Assembly (NCBI GenBank): GCA_944392125.1
Contig: CALXVP010000005.1
Coordinates: forward strand, 48,990 to 112,989
Reading direction: 5' to 3'
DNA: 64,000 bases
Source: an uncultured Alphaproteobacteria bacterium
GTDB lineage: Bacteria > Pseudomonadota > Alphaproteobacteria > CAAHEQ01 > UBA3637
Under the pieces are notes generated by a model. The model did no database searches and had not been told where the DNA came from. It saw only the letters and a list, made by a program, of their open reading frames with translations. Of this stretch, positions 36,328 through 44,385 are shown piece after piece (within the stretch, counting starts at the first letter, position 1; each line of letters starts with the position of its first letter). The translations under genes were made by a program, and so were the position numbers.

Positions 36328-38367
36328 TTATAGATTGTTCTCTTTAATTTGAGGTGGATTTTTATCCTCTTGTTCTTTTTTAAGTTCCAGCAGTAATTCT
36401 TTTATTTTTTCGGGATTGATTGTTACGTCGTCCGCAGGCGGGTCCGTAATTTGTGTGGCCGGCTCGGGAGAGATTGTTCCGACGGCTTCCAATAACTCAA
36501 ACCACTCTTCGGGTTGAATATAGTGTGCATTTAATTGTAAACCGTAGGGCTTATTCGGTCCGAAAAGCAAGAAAAATGATTCTGCCGTGTTGATATTCAG
36601 CTTCTTTAGAAAGTTTTTTGCCTGCGATGAATGTTGGTTAAGATTCATCATAATCAACTTTCCTTGCCGAATCAGTGTGTCGGTGGGATAAAGTGAATGC
36701 GTTGTCAGCCGATTCAAGGCGCAGGAGAGGCAGGGCGGGTTATCCAATGTGATGAAAACACTTTTATTCTCCGCGAGTGCCGTTTTTAATTCTTGCTCCG
36801 AAAAACTGTTTTGCAATGGGAAAAAAGAGAGAAGTGTTGCGATTATCATATAGCCCGTCATCAATACAAGAGGCAGACGAATAATTTTGCGCACGGGTTG
36901 CAGTGCTTCGCCGAACGATTGGAATAATTTGATGTGGCGATAAGTCAGCCAAAACGGCGTGAAAGCACAAAATGCCCACCATAACGATAATAAAAAGGCG
37001 CTTAAAAATTCTCCTTGCGGGAAGCGGGCGGATACGGCGTATAAAAACGGATACGGCATTAGGAGCATTAACAGTGTCAGTCCGCGTAAAGAGATAAACG
37101 GTTTAACCAGCAGATATAAAAGTAAGATACATTGGATTGTTAGAATAATGGGGTGCGCAAAAAATGATTGAACCGGCACGCCGTAGAAAAGCAAAGCGCA
37201 GGCGATTCCCGCAAATAAAATTAAGTTGAAAGATACAAAAGCAAAAGTTTGTGTGAGTTCGGTTTTCTTTTGGGGTCGTAATGACCAAAAGAGCAGGTAG
37301 AACGGCGAAAATAAGAAAAACCAAATTCCGCCGAGAATCCAGTCGCCCCATTTCGGTGCGGATAATTCGGCCTCAAAAGGGTGGCTATCCGGCTGTGCTT
37401 CAATGGAGTAAATGCCGAGTTCGGAGAGTAAATAAAAACGCACGGTTGTATTTGGGGGTAATGGTGTTGATGAATCCAAAATAATATCGGCAGTTGTTTG
37501 ATTGATAAACTGCTTGCGTATTTTTAAATCGGCAGGAACAATGGGTTGCAACAGGAAATCGGAGACGGGCTCGGGAAAGTTTAAAATCAGTTGCAATGCG
37601 CCTTCCTCATTTTGATGAAACCTGTATTGAAATGAATCCGGTAACGGTTTGGGTGTAGCGTAATAATGGTGCATAATTGCGGGGCAGACATCTGTTTGAT
37701 ACCCTTTCCCCGGTTCAATATCTAATTTATACGTGCGTGTTTGTGTGGTGCAGAGGTGATTATGGCAAACCGTTAACGGAATTTCTTTTTCAAGGCGGAA
37801 CGGTTGATTGGAATCGGTTAATGAATAAATCATCGGAAACAGCACAATGCCTTGATAATTTGTTGCCGGTTTTCCGTTATCTTCCGGGCGCAACGGATAA
37901 AAAATTTGTTCGCTTTCCCATAACGGGGATTGTGTGGCGGGAATGGTGGGGCGTTGCAATGTATAATCGGGGTTTAGACGCACCAAAAAAGCCGTCATCA
38001 GGCGCGATTGATGATTCAAATTCCCGACGCATGAAACAAGTTGCGCATATCCGAAATCAAACTCCTGTTTGGGGCCGAGCCCTTTACTGCCCGTCAGTAA
38101 ACCGGCATCTTGCTCCATCAGCGTTAAGAGTGTGTAGACACTCATATTTTGCGGATAATCAATCACGGAAAATTCATTCGGATTTAATTGTTTCGCCTGT
38201 TGAAATTTTTGGTAGACGGATTGTTGAAAATCGGCGAAAGGCGTATTTGCGACAGCCGATTCGGCCAAACGGACGGGTGTGGATTCGGAAATCTCCTGTG
38301 CCCGATTTTCGCGGAACGGGGCAAGAAGTGCCGAAATTAAGACAAAAATATAAAAAAAGCGTTTCAT
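36328..38367 (-). CDS. Divergent DsbD-like membrane thiol-disulfide protein
   Basis: 679 residues. Signal peptide (FFYIFVLISALLAPF), a periplasmic domain to ~residue 340 with several cysteines (LTVCHNHLCTTQTRTYKL resembles the DsbD alpha-like domain), about seven membrane helices (~345-530), then a thioredoxin-like end with CLSC (DNPPCLSCALNRLTTHSLYP) and a helix/strand order like the DsbD gamma domain. DsbD passes electrons from cytosolic thioredoxin to periplasmic partners. The paired membrane cysteines of DsbD are not obvious, so electron transfer may differ or be lost. A charged ~50-residue tail follows. No ribosome site is seen before ATG 38367 (CCTCCTT is present instead). Nearby cysteine-rich pilin-like genes make a disulfide role attractive. 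Confidence 0.6.
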   Translation of the reverse strand: MKRFFYIFVLISALLAPFRENRAQEISESTPVRLAESAVANTPFADFQQSVYQKFQQAKQLNPNEFSVIDYPQNMSVYTLLTLMEQDAGLLTGSKGLGPKQEFDFGYAQLVSCVGNLNHQSRLMTAFLVRLNPDYTLQRPTIPATQSPLWESEQIFYPLRPEDNGKPATNYQGIVLFPMIYSLTDSNQPFRLEKEIPLTVCHNHLCTTQTRTYKLDIEPGKGYQTDVCPAIMHHYYATPKPLPDSFQYRFHQNEEGALQLILNFPEPVSDFLLQPIVPADLKIRKQFINQTTADIILDSSTPLPPNTTVRFYLLSELGIYSIEAQPDSHPFEAELSAPKWGDWILGGIWFFLFSPFYLLFWSLRPQKKTELTQTFAFVSFNLILFAGIACALLFYGVPVQSFFAHPIILTIQCILLLYLLVKPFISLRGLTLLMLLMPYPFLYAVSARFPQGEFLSAFLLSLWWAFCAFTPFWLTYRHIKLFQSFGEALQPVRKIIRLPLVLMTGYMIIATLLSFFPLQNSFSEQELKTALAENKSVFITLDNPPCLSCALNRLTTHSLYPTDTLIRQGKLIMMNLNQHSSQAKNFLKKLNINTAESFFLLFGPNKPYGLQLNAHYIQPEEWFELLEAVGTISPEPATQITDPPADDVTINPEKIKELLLELKKEQEDKNPPQIKENNL

Positions 38368-38392
38368 AAGGAGGAATATAGCAAAAAAAAAC

Positions 38393-38421
38393 TTGATTGT
38401 CTTGTAAAAAATGTGTAGATT
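38393..38421 (+). promoter_or_regulatory. Predicted promoter of infC
   Basis: TTGATT (38393-38398), 17-base spacer, TAGATT (38416-38421), about 38 bases before the infC start. Moderate match to sigma70. Confidence 0.5.
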
Positions 38422-38458
38422 GCAAATGTTTTTGTATTAACAATCAATGGAGGACAGT

Positions 38459-39013
38459 ATTAAACCGAATAATCAAAACGGTCAAGGAAACGCTCTTACG
38501 GCAGATAAGATGAGTTTTCGGGTAAATGACCAAATTACAAACCCACAAGTGCGCTTAATTTTATCAAACGGAGAAAATGTAGGGATTATATCCATTCGTG
38601 AGGCGCTGAAAAAGGCAGATGATGCGGGGTTAGATCTTGTAGAAATTGCACCGCATAACGAATTTCCCGTTTGCAAAATTTTAGATGCCGGCAAATATCG
38701 GTATGAAATGCAAAAGCGCAAAGCCGAAGCGAAAAAGAAGCAAAAGGTGGTTGAAACCAAAGAAATTAAATTCACGCCCAATATCGGAGATAATGACTAT
38801 GCCGTTAAAATGCGCGCAGCCAAACGGTTTTTGGAAGACGGTAATAAGGTGAAATTTACATTGCGCTTTCGGGGACGGGAAATGTCTTACATTGAGCAAG
38901 GTTCGGAAGTTTTAAAACGCGCGAAAGCCGATTTGGTTGAGCTCGCAAAAGTGGAACAAGAACCGAAATTGGAAGGTCGCCAGATGGGTATGCTGGTAGC
39001 ACCGATTAAATAA
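38459..39013 (+). CDS. infC: Translation initiation factor IF-3, probable ATT start
   Basis: IF-3 checks the initiator tRNA-start codon pairing and keeps subunits apart. The family core is present (SIREALKKADDAGLDLVEI, PVCKILDAGKYRYEMQK, KVKFTLRFRGREMSY, EGRQMGMLVAPIK). An in-frame ATG at 38447 lacks a ribosome site, whereas GGAGG (38449-38453) sits five bases before an in-frame ATT at 38459. IF-3 genes classically start with AUU as an autoregulatory device, so ATT is chosen (184 residues); ATG 38447 would add four. No rpmI-rplT follows; a terminator comes directly after. Confidence 0.93.
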   Translation: MKPNNQNGQGNALTADKMSFRVNDQITNPQVRLILSNGENVGIISIREALKKADDAGLDLVEIAPHNEFPVCKILDAGKYRYEMQKRKAEAKKKQKVVETKEIKFTPNIGDNDYAVKMRAAKRFLEDGNKVKFTLRFRGREMSYIEQGSEVLKRAKADLVELAKVEQEPKLEGRQMGMLVAPIK

Positions 39014-39044
39014 TAGATTAAATAATAACGATATATACAAATAG

Positions 39045-39079
39045 AAAAAGACGGCCTATTTTTATGCCGTCTTTTTTTT
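39045..39079 (+). terminator. Rho-independent terminator after infC
   Basis: AAAAAGACGGC (39045-39055) pairs with GCCGTCTTTTT (39066 onwards) around a 10-base loop and runs into eight T residues. Confidence 0.9.
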
Positions 39080-39130
39080 GGCAGAGATGTATTTGATTAT
39101 AAGGTTAATTTAAGGCACCCACGGCTAAAT

Positions 39131-39335
39131 AAAAAACGGACTCTGCATAAAGGTCCGTCTAGATGATATAGTATAAATCAGATTATAAAGGTATTTTTAA
39201 AATATGCAAGAAAAATTTTTGATTTTAATATCTTATTGTAACATAATGATTTTTTGCGATTTATTTTAAATATATGATTATTTTTTTTACCCGCTCTACA
39301 TAAACGGACGTTTATGTAGACTGGGGAGGAAGAAA
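39131..39335 (+). promoter_or_regulatory. Conserved leader, copy 2, upstream of second pilin-like gene
   Basis: Closely related to 13859-14062: hairpin CGGAC (39137-39141)/GTCCG (39153-39157), block GATTATAAAGGTATTTTTAA, AT-rich middle with TAATGATTTTTT, inverted repeat and GGGGAGGAAG ribosome site. A possible promoter lies inside this copy (TTGATT, 17 bases, CATAAT, in 39216-39250); the equivalent in copy 1 is weaker. Together with the region 39080-39130, which shows nothing, it fills the 320-base gap after infC. Confidence 0.75.
39296..39319 (+). promoter_or_regulatory. Inverted repeat just upstream of ribosome site, copy 2
   Basis: CTACATAAACG (39296-39306) and CGTTTATGTAG (39309-39319) are a perfect 11-bp inverted repeat with a GA centre, 16 bases before the ATG. 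Conservation in both copies suggests an operator or translation-control element. Confidence 0.7.
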
Positions 39336-41438
39336 ATGAATATAAAACAAACGGTTATCAAAATTAAAAATACATTAACATCAGCCAAAACGGCGGGATT
39401 TTGCACGAATCGGAAAAATGAAGCAAGCAACAGTTTGCCGAAAAATGCTCAAAATCCGCAGAAAACAGCCAAAAATGCGGGGATTTCGGAAGAAGCCATA
39501 AATAAACGAGAAGTAAAGGCAACGCAACCGGTTGAATCCGGCCGGAGTATGGTGGAAATGCTGGGCGTGTTGGCAGTGATCGGGGTGTTATCGGTTGCGG
39601 GAATTGCAGGGTATCAATTCGCCATGAACAAATATCGTGCGAATCAAATTGCGAATGAATTGAATTTAGCAGGGAATCAAATTGCTTTTGCATTGGCGAG
39701 ACCGCATCAGGAAAGTTTTGATTTAACGCTGGGCTCACCTTTTGATGAGGGCACATTATCATCAGGCTTTGCCTTTACATACGGATGCGGAACGGATACG
39801 ACAATGACGGGTTGCTTAGCAGATGACATAACTTATTATGAAACATTGAGTGGCTTGCCGGAAGATTTATGCAAGACCGTAGCGCAACTCACACAGAATT
39901 TATCGTATTTAGTAGAACAACGTGTCAATGATACAGTGGATACGATGGGAACGTCTTGCAGTGGGGATAATAATGAATTGGTATTGTTATTTGAGATTGA
40001 TCAATACAACGCGGATGATTCGGCCGGCGGTTCGGGGAATCCGAACGATGATTTACCGACGGGAGGTGCATCGCCGGACGAGTGGCCGTTTCTTCCTACA
40101 TCTAATACGTATGAATATTGCACGAAGGATGAAGATTGTGTAGGAAATTATATAGCATGTTATCATGGATTTTGTGTACAATGTTTAGCGGATATAGATT
40201 GTCAAGACGGACAGTATTGTAAGAGAGGTCTCTGCACGGATAACAAACCGGAATGTTTTACAAATGCGGATTGCGCAGAAGATGAATACTGTGGTCTATA
40301 CTCGGGTCAATGTTATAAAGGAAACATTGATAAGTGCAATGTGAATTCAGATTGTCCGGAAGACAGTCCTTATTGTACCGCATACGGGAGATGTTCTTCC
40401 GATGAATGTAGTGAAAATGTTGAATGCCAATTCCTTGGCAAAGGCACGATGTGCTATAACTTTAAATGCTATGATGCATGCAAAAGCGATGCTGATTGTC
40501 CCATGCTCGGTCAGTCGGATTCCTATCAATACTGCCTTACTAATGGAAGGTGCTCTTATAGCGAATGTGGTTCCAACGAGGATTGCCGTGCAAGGGGTAA
40601 AGGCACGGTTTGCTCTGGGAATAAATGCTATGCAGAGGGATGCAAAAGCGATGCTGATTGTCCGTTGAGTGGTCAGTCTGCCTCCTATAAATACTGCCAT
40701 GCGGATGGATCGTGTTCTTCTGTCGAATGCAGTTCCAATGATGACTGTCCCAGCAGTAAAGGCACGGTTTGCACTGGAGGTAAATGCTATGATGCATGCA
40801 AAAGCGATGATGATTGTCCGTTGAGTGGTCAGTCTGCCTCCTATAAATACTGCCATGCTGATGGAAGGTGCAATATCCAAGAATGCTATTACAATGATGA
40901 TTGTCCCAGCAGTAAAGGAACGGTTTGCTCTGGGAATAAATGCTACGCAGAGGGATGCAAAAGTGATGATGATTGCCCGTTGAGTGGTCAATCTGACGCT
41001 TATAAATACTGCCATGCTGATGGAACGTGCAGTTCTTACGAATGTTTTTACAGCGAGGATTGCACAGAAATGAATAAAGGAATAAGTTGTTTTAAGAATA
41101 AATGCTATGATGGATGTAAAAGCGATGCTGAGTGTCAAGCGAGAGACGCTAATTATCCCTACTGCCATGCTGATGGAGGGTGTTATTATCAAGAGTGCTC
41201 TGCTGATGCGGATTGCAGTGCAACGGGCAAAGGATCTCAGTGTATTGGTAATGAATGCCTTGAGGCCTGCCAAAGCGACGCGGATTGTGAATCAGTCAGT
41301 TCTTATCTGAGATACTGTTTATCAAACGGTATTTGCAACCATTCGGAATGCAGAACCAACAGTGAGTGTCGCACGCTGAATAAAGGGACAAAGTGTGTAT
41401 ATGATAATGTTGAGTATGCCTATCGTTGCCAAGAATAG
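39336..41438 (+). CDS. Cysteine-rich type IV pilin-like protein, second copy
   Basis: 700 residues, ATG with GGGGAGGAAG upstream. A 69-residue basic leader precedes the prepilin motif (GRSMVEMLGVLAVIGVLSVA; Glu at +5), then a long hydrophobic N-terminal helix and a pilin-like globular part with CGTDTTMTGC. From residue ~265 there are about ten cysteine-rich units of ~45-50 residues (CKSDADCPLSGQSASYKYCH, ADGSCSSVECSSNDDCPSSK), similar in pattern to EB-type disulfide modules. It differs in these repeats from the copy at 14100 but shares the N-terminal helix and the upstream leader. Likely a membrane-inserted pseudopilin or surface fibre with a stalk of disulfide modules; partner and assembly machinery are not in the window. 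Confidence 0.85.
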   Translation: MNIKQTVIKIKNTLTSAKTAGFCTNRKNEASNSLPKNAQNPQKTAKNAGISEEAINKREVKATQPVESGRSMVEMLGVLAVIGVLSVAGIAGYQFAMNKYRANQIANELNLAGNQIAFALARPHQESFDLTLGSPFDEGTLSSGFAFTYGCGTDTTMTGCLADDITYYETLSGLPEDLCKTVAQLTQNLSYLVEQRVNDTVDTMGTSCSGDNNELVLLFEIDQYNADDSAGGSGNPNDDLPTGGASPDEWPFLPTSNTYEYCTKDEDCVGNYIACYHGFCVQCLADIDCQDGQYCKRGLCTDNKPECFTNADCAEDEYCGLYSGQCYKGNIDKCNVNSDCPEDSPYCTAYGRCSSDECSENVECQFLGKGTMCYNFKCYDACKSDADCPMLGQSDSYQYCLTNGRCSYSECGSNEDCRARGKGTVCSGNKCYAEGCKSDADCPLSGQSASYKYCHADGSCSSVECSSNDDCPSSKGTVCTGGKCYDACKSDDDCPLSGQSASYKYCHADGRCNIQECYYNDDCPSSKGTVCSGNKCYAEGCKSDDDCPLSGQSDAYKYCHADGTCSSYECFYSEDCTEMNKGISCFKNKCYDGCKSDAECQARDANYPYCHADGGCYYQECSADADCSATGKGSQCIGNECLEACQSDADCESVSSYLRYCLSNGICNHSECRTNSECRTLNKGTKCVYDNVEYAYRCQE
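40640..41060 (+). repeat. Near-identical ~150-bp repeats inside second pilin-like gene
   Basis: The stretch TTGAGTGGTCAGTCTGCCTC and its flanks recur near 40664, 40815 and (slightly changed) 40979, each followed by TATAAATACTGCCATGC. Such similarity allows unequal recombination and change in the number of cysteine-rich modules. Confidence 0.75.
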
Positions 41439-41484
41439 CGTATCATCACTCATACGATAAAATCACCTTTATGGCATCTACTTA

Positions 41485-41526
41485 TCCACCGCATACGAAT
41501 ATCTCTTCCCATTCGTATACGGTGGA
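41485..41526 (+). other. Long stem-loop downstream of second pilin-like gene
   Basis: TCCACCGCATACGAAT (41485-41500) pairs with ATTCGTATACGGTGGA (41511-41526), 15 of 16 positions, with a 10-base loop. No T-run follows, so it may stabilise the mRNA end or act as a factor-dependent terminator. Confidence 0.65.
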
Positions 41527-41845
41527 TCTGTAAATAAAGAGATACTGTTTGAATGAAAACAACTTGTTGCAATGTCAGCGAAAAAAAGACTCTTTCAATT
41601 TAGGGGTTCAAAAATACTATGATACGCACCCATTGAATAGCAAATTTACATTTGAAAATATGTCTGAAAATACGTTATTTCATATTATACCGTTTCTTGC
41701 AATATCGTGTCAACATTGTGAAATGTCTACTTTTCTTGCAGAATGTATGTTCTCACAGAATGCGTGCACATTCCTTTGAAATTAACCTGGTTCCTTGGAA
41801 TTGGGCGCAACAGCCGTATGGCAATATCGTACAAGTATTAAGATA

Positions 41846-41874
41846 TAAAAAAACACTCCATAAAAGGAGTGTTT
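41846..41874 (-). terminator. Terminator of tRNA-Arg
   Basis: On the minus strand AAACACTCC and GGAGTGTTT form a 9-bp stem with a 6-base loop and run into a series of T residues, four bases after the tRNA CCA end. Confidence 0.85.
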
Positions 41875-41877
41875 AAA

Positions 41878-41954
41878 TGGCGCACCCGGCAGGATTCGAA
41901 CTTACAACCTTCTGATCCGTAGTCAGATGCTCTATCCAATTGAGCTACGGGTGC
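41878..41954 (-). tRNA. tRNA-Arg (anticodon ACG)
   Basis: A 77-base cloverleaf with encoded CCA. The acceptor GCACCCG pairs with CGGGTGC; the anticodon loop CTACGGA gives ACG, which is normally edited to ICG by TadA. The T-stem has one A-C mismatch. It has its own promoter and terminator. Confidence 0.97.
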
Positions 41955-41973
41955 ATCTTTCTTTGATTTCTCT

Positions 41974-42002
41974 CTTATAACCTATTTTTTTTCGATTTGC
42001 AA
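41974..42002 (-). promoter_or_regulatory. Promoter of tRNA-Arg
   Basis: Minus strand: TTGCAA (42002-41997), 17-base spacer, TATAAG (41979-41974), 20 bases before the tRNA. Confidence 0.7.
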
Positions 42003-42074
42003 GAACTTTTTTTGCTTTTTTTGATTTTTTTTGATAAATATGCCTGATTCACATTGTCGTGAGATTTCGCTTAT

Positions 42075-42100
42075 AAAAAAACCTCCTTAATAAAGGAGGT
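42075..42100 (-). terminator. Terminator of tRNA-His
   Basis: Minus strand: ACCTCCTT and AAGGAGGT, an 8-bp perfect stem with a 4-base loop, followed by six T residues, directly after the tRNA end. Confidence 0.85.
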
Positions 42101-42101
42101 A

Positions 42102-42179
42102 TGGGGCGAAAGATGAGACTCGAACTCACGACATCTGGTACCACAAACCAGCGCTCTAACCAACTGAGCTACATTCGCC
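42102..42179 (-). tRNA. tRNA-His (anticodon GTG)
   Basis: A 78-base cloverleaf including the encoded extra G at position -1 (opposite C73) and CCA. Anticodon loop TTGTGGT gives GTG. The acceptor stem GCGAATG/CTTTCGC has a T-T mismatch at pair 6-67. It has a separate promoter and terminator. Confidence 0.97.
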
Positions 42180-42192
42180 ATCGGTAGACGTC

Positions 42193-42221
42193 TTTTTAGC
42201 AGATTATTTTGCGTCTGTCAA
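42193..42221 (-). promoter_or_regulatory. Promoter of tRNA-His
   Basis: Minus strand: TTGACA (42221-42216), 17-base spacer, TAAAAA (42198-42193). Confidence 0.7.
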
Positions 42222-42246
42222 GCAAAAAACGTTACCCAACGCATTT

Positions 42247-44385
42247 TTATTGCTTTGTATGCGTATTATTACGTATTCTTTTGCTCAATAATCGATTCAG
42301 AATGTCTTTTTCGGTTATATTTAACTGTTTCTCAAACGGAATTGTGTATTTCCCGAAAGCAGTTAATGCGCGTAAGCGATTCGCTTTATTTGCATCGTAT
42401 TCCATACAGATTTCATAGTGATATTGCGATAATAAAGAAGTATACATATCGCGCCGATTCTTAAAACAATATACCCGATTGCGTTCGGATTTTTTCATAG
42501 TCGGATCCAGATTGAATAAAATCAGATTATCACGCAGTTGTTGTCGCACGTTCGGACGTCCCTTATACGGCGGTAAATTCAATAATTGTCCGATGGATTC
42601 CTCCCAATAGGAATCAACCAGTTTAACCAGATATTGGTTCGGTTTTTTTCGCCCTTCCAAATGGCAACCCAACATAATCATATCTTCTAAAAACAACCCC
42701 TCTCGCCGTAAGGGGGAATCCGCTTGGGTATATTCGTTTTCAAACGGATGAGCGCCGAGTAAATCAAGGGTATCCGGTGTATTATCGGTATATAAGGCTT
42801 GATATAATCGGGCAGCCAAACGGATTTGCTCCATTGTGTCCAAATATTCCTTTTTGAGCGGTAATGCAGGAATAGATTCATCGGCTAACAACTGATCAAA
42901 AATTTCAGTGATGAATTGTTCACGTATGGCGTGTTGATTGTTTTGTTGAATTTGTTTGTATTTGTGAGCCGAACATAAAAGATATTCTTCCTGATTGAAA
43001 ACGCCCATCATATATAACAGTTCTTCATCACTCATAAAAGAAAATACAGCCCGATTCGCTTTGTGTTGCGTGCGCTCATCATCGGCCAAATAGCGCTCTT
43101 TCAGTTTTTCCAATTCGCTTAAAACCCGTTGCAGTTCCGTCGGCGAATTTGTGTGCTCGGATTTTGCCAATGATGCTTCGGATACAGTGGATTCGTCTAA
43201 GGTATTGACTTTCGCTAACGGAATGTTCGGATTATTTGCCAGTATTTTTTCAAAAAGCGTAAGTGTCTTAACTTTTTTTGCGATTTCTTTTTCATAAGCT
43301 TGTTGCTGTGGAGATAACTTATGTATTTGAGTATGCCCCGCGAAATTTTTATCATACCATTCCACTGCGCCGGAGAGGGTTTTATCCTTGATTGCTTGCT
43401 CTTTGAGTGCCTCCCGCACATAAAAAAGCAATAAATCCCGACAAACGGAAATATCTGTTTCTTTGGCATTCGGAAACAGAGTCATGAGCGCTTCACTGCT
43501 TGATTTCAGATTCTTGCCGATTTCCGGGAATGTGTCGTGAGGCGGTAGTTCGCCGATTTCTCGCGCAATTTTTTTGAAATATCCGAGGGCAACTTTTTGC
43601 CAATAGAACATACTTTTTTGTATGGCCGGTAGAGCAATTTCACGATTTTCAAAATAGTTAATGATGCCGAGTGTGCAATCTAATTCCGATTGTAATTTAT
43701 CGGGACCATAGACGTTGAGGATATTTGTGTTCGCATTTAAATTGACTAAATTTATTTCTTGCTCGCCGAAATATCTTGCATTGATAAAATCAATAATTAA
43801 CTGAAATTCATTTAGTTTTTCAAAATATTCAAACTTGAATTTTTTTGCAATGTTTGTATACATGTCATTCGGCATGCCGGTGGCATCGATCAGGTATTTA
43901 TCATCTGTCAGCAGTTCCTTAAAGACTTCACCATACGTTACGTTACAGTGCGCCAACTCTTCTCTTGAAATGCCGAACAGACGTTGGTCTTCTTCTGTAA
44001 AAAACACTCTGCCTTGTTCAATGGTGGCATCTAATATCTTTTGTAAACGCACCTGTTGGGAATGCGTTAAATTGTCTGTTTCTATGTTGCCGAATAAATT
44101 ATCCAAACGGCTGTTTTGTATTTCCTGGCGAACCATTTCCAGCTCTTTACGTTCGTCAAGTGAAATGATACCCCACATATAAGCCAGCGTCGGCAGTTCC
44201 ATTTGCGCCATGGCATAAACATATTTCATTCCGCGGGGCAGACTACGCACATTTTTAAAAATTTCATGACGCATTTGTTTGGCACCGAGGTTCGACGACA
44301 AAAATTCACGGAATAATGTTTTGCCGGCAATTTCAATATGTGTTTGCTCTTCTTGTTGATGAGGCCTTGTTTCTTCATTATTCAT
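42247..44385 (-). CDS. Uncharacterised cytosolic protein, two-unit relative of upstream gene
   Basis: 712 residues from ATG 44385, chosen because AAGGAAGAG precedes it and it overlaps the stop of the upstream gene by 8 bases; the frame is open further upstream but within that gene. No signal peptide or membrane helix; helical and charged throughout. It seems to contain repeated units like the single one in its neighbour: LLYMMGVFNQEEYLLCSAHK matches QLMYVFGVWNERDFLTYQNI there, and GAVEWYDKNF matches VLNWYDKGT. No known family recognised. Being cytosolic, lineage-specific and in a T4SS-bearing genome, it could be an effector, but no secretion signal was tested. Confidence 0.75.
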   Translation of the reverse strand: MNNEETRPHQQEEQTHIEIAGKTLFREFLSSNLGAKQMRHEIFKNVRSLPRGMKYVYAMAQMELPTLAYMWGIISLDERKELEMVRQEIQNSRLDNLFGNIETDNLTHSQQVRLQKILDATIEQGRVFFTEEDQRLFGISREELAHCNVTYGEVFKELLTDDKYLIDATGMPNDMYTNIAKKFKFEYFEKLNEFQLIIDFINARYFGEQEINLVNLNANTNILNVYGPDKLQSELDCTLGIINYFENREIALPAIQKSMFYWQKVALGYFKKIAREIGELPPHDTFPEIGKNLKSSSEALMTLFPNAKETDISVCRDLLLFYVREALKEQAIKDKTLSGAVEWYDKNFAGHTQIHKLSPQQQAYEKEIAKKVKTLTLFEKILANNPNIPLAKVNTLDESTVSEASLAKSEHTNSPTELQRVLSELEKLKERYLADDERTQHKANRAVFSFMSDEELLYMMGVFNQEEYLLCSAHKYKQIQQNNQHAIREQFITEIFDQLLADESIPALPLKKEYLDTMEQIRLAARLYQALYTDNTPDTLDLLGAHPFENEYTQADSPLRREGLFLEDMIMLGCHLEGRKKPNQYLVKLVDSYWEESIGQLLNLPPYKGRPNVRQQLRDNLILFNLDPTMKKSERNRVYCFKNRRDMYTSLLSQYHYEICMEYDANKANRLRALTAFGKYTIPFEKQLNITEKDILNRLLSKRIRNNTHTKQ

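Larger units (their letters stand above)
41439..41877. other. Intergenic region with strong hairpin
   Basis: No supported gene; short frames on the plus strand lack ribosome sites and family resemblance. It contains a large hairpin (41485-41526) after the pilin-like gene and, at the far end, the terminator of tRNA-Arg on the minus strand. Confidence 0.6.

Noticed and set aside
37677..38369. 230-codon plus-strand frame opposite the DsbD-like gene
   Set aside because: It is antisense to a gene with signal peptide, membrane helices and thioredoxin-like motif. The peptide is Arg-rich and featureless, as expected for a shadow frame.
40347..41273. 308-codon minus-strand frame opposite the second pilin-like gene
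   Set aside because: It is produced by the repeats of the cysteine-rich gene, and its apparent repeats only mirror them.
41549..41876. Two overlapping plus-strand frames of 74-76 codons before tRNA-Arg
   Set aside because: No ribosome sites, no family resemblance, and one runs into the tRNA terminator hairpin.
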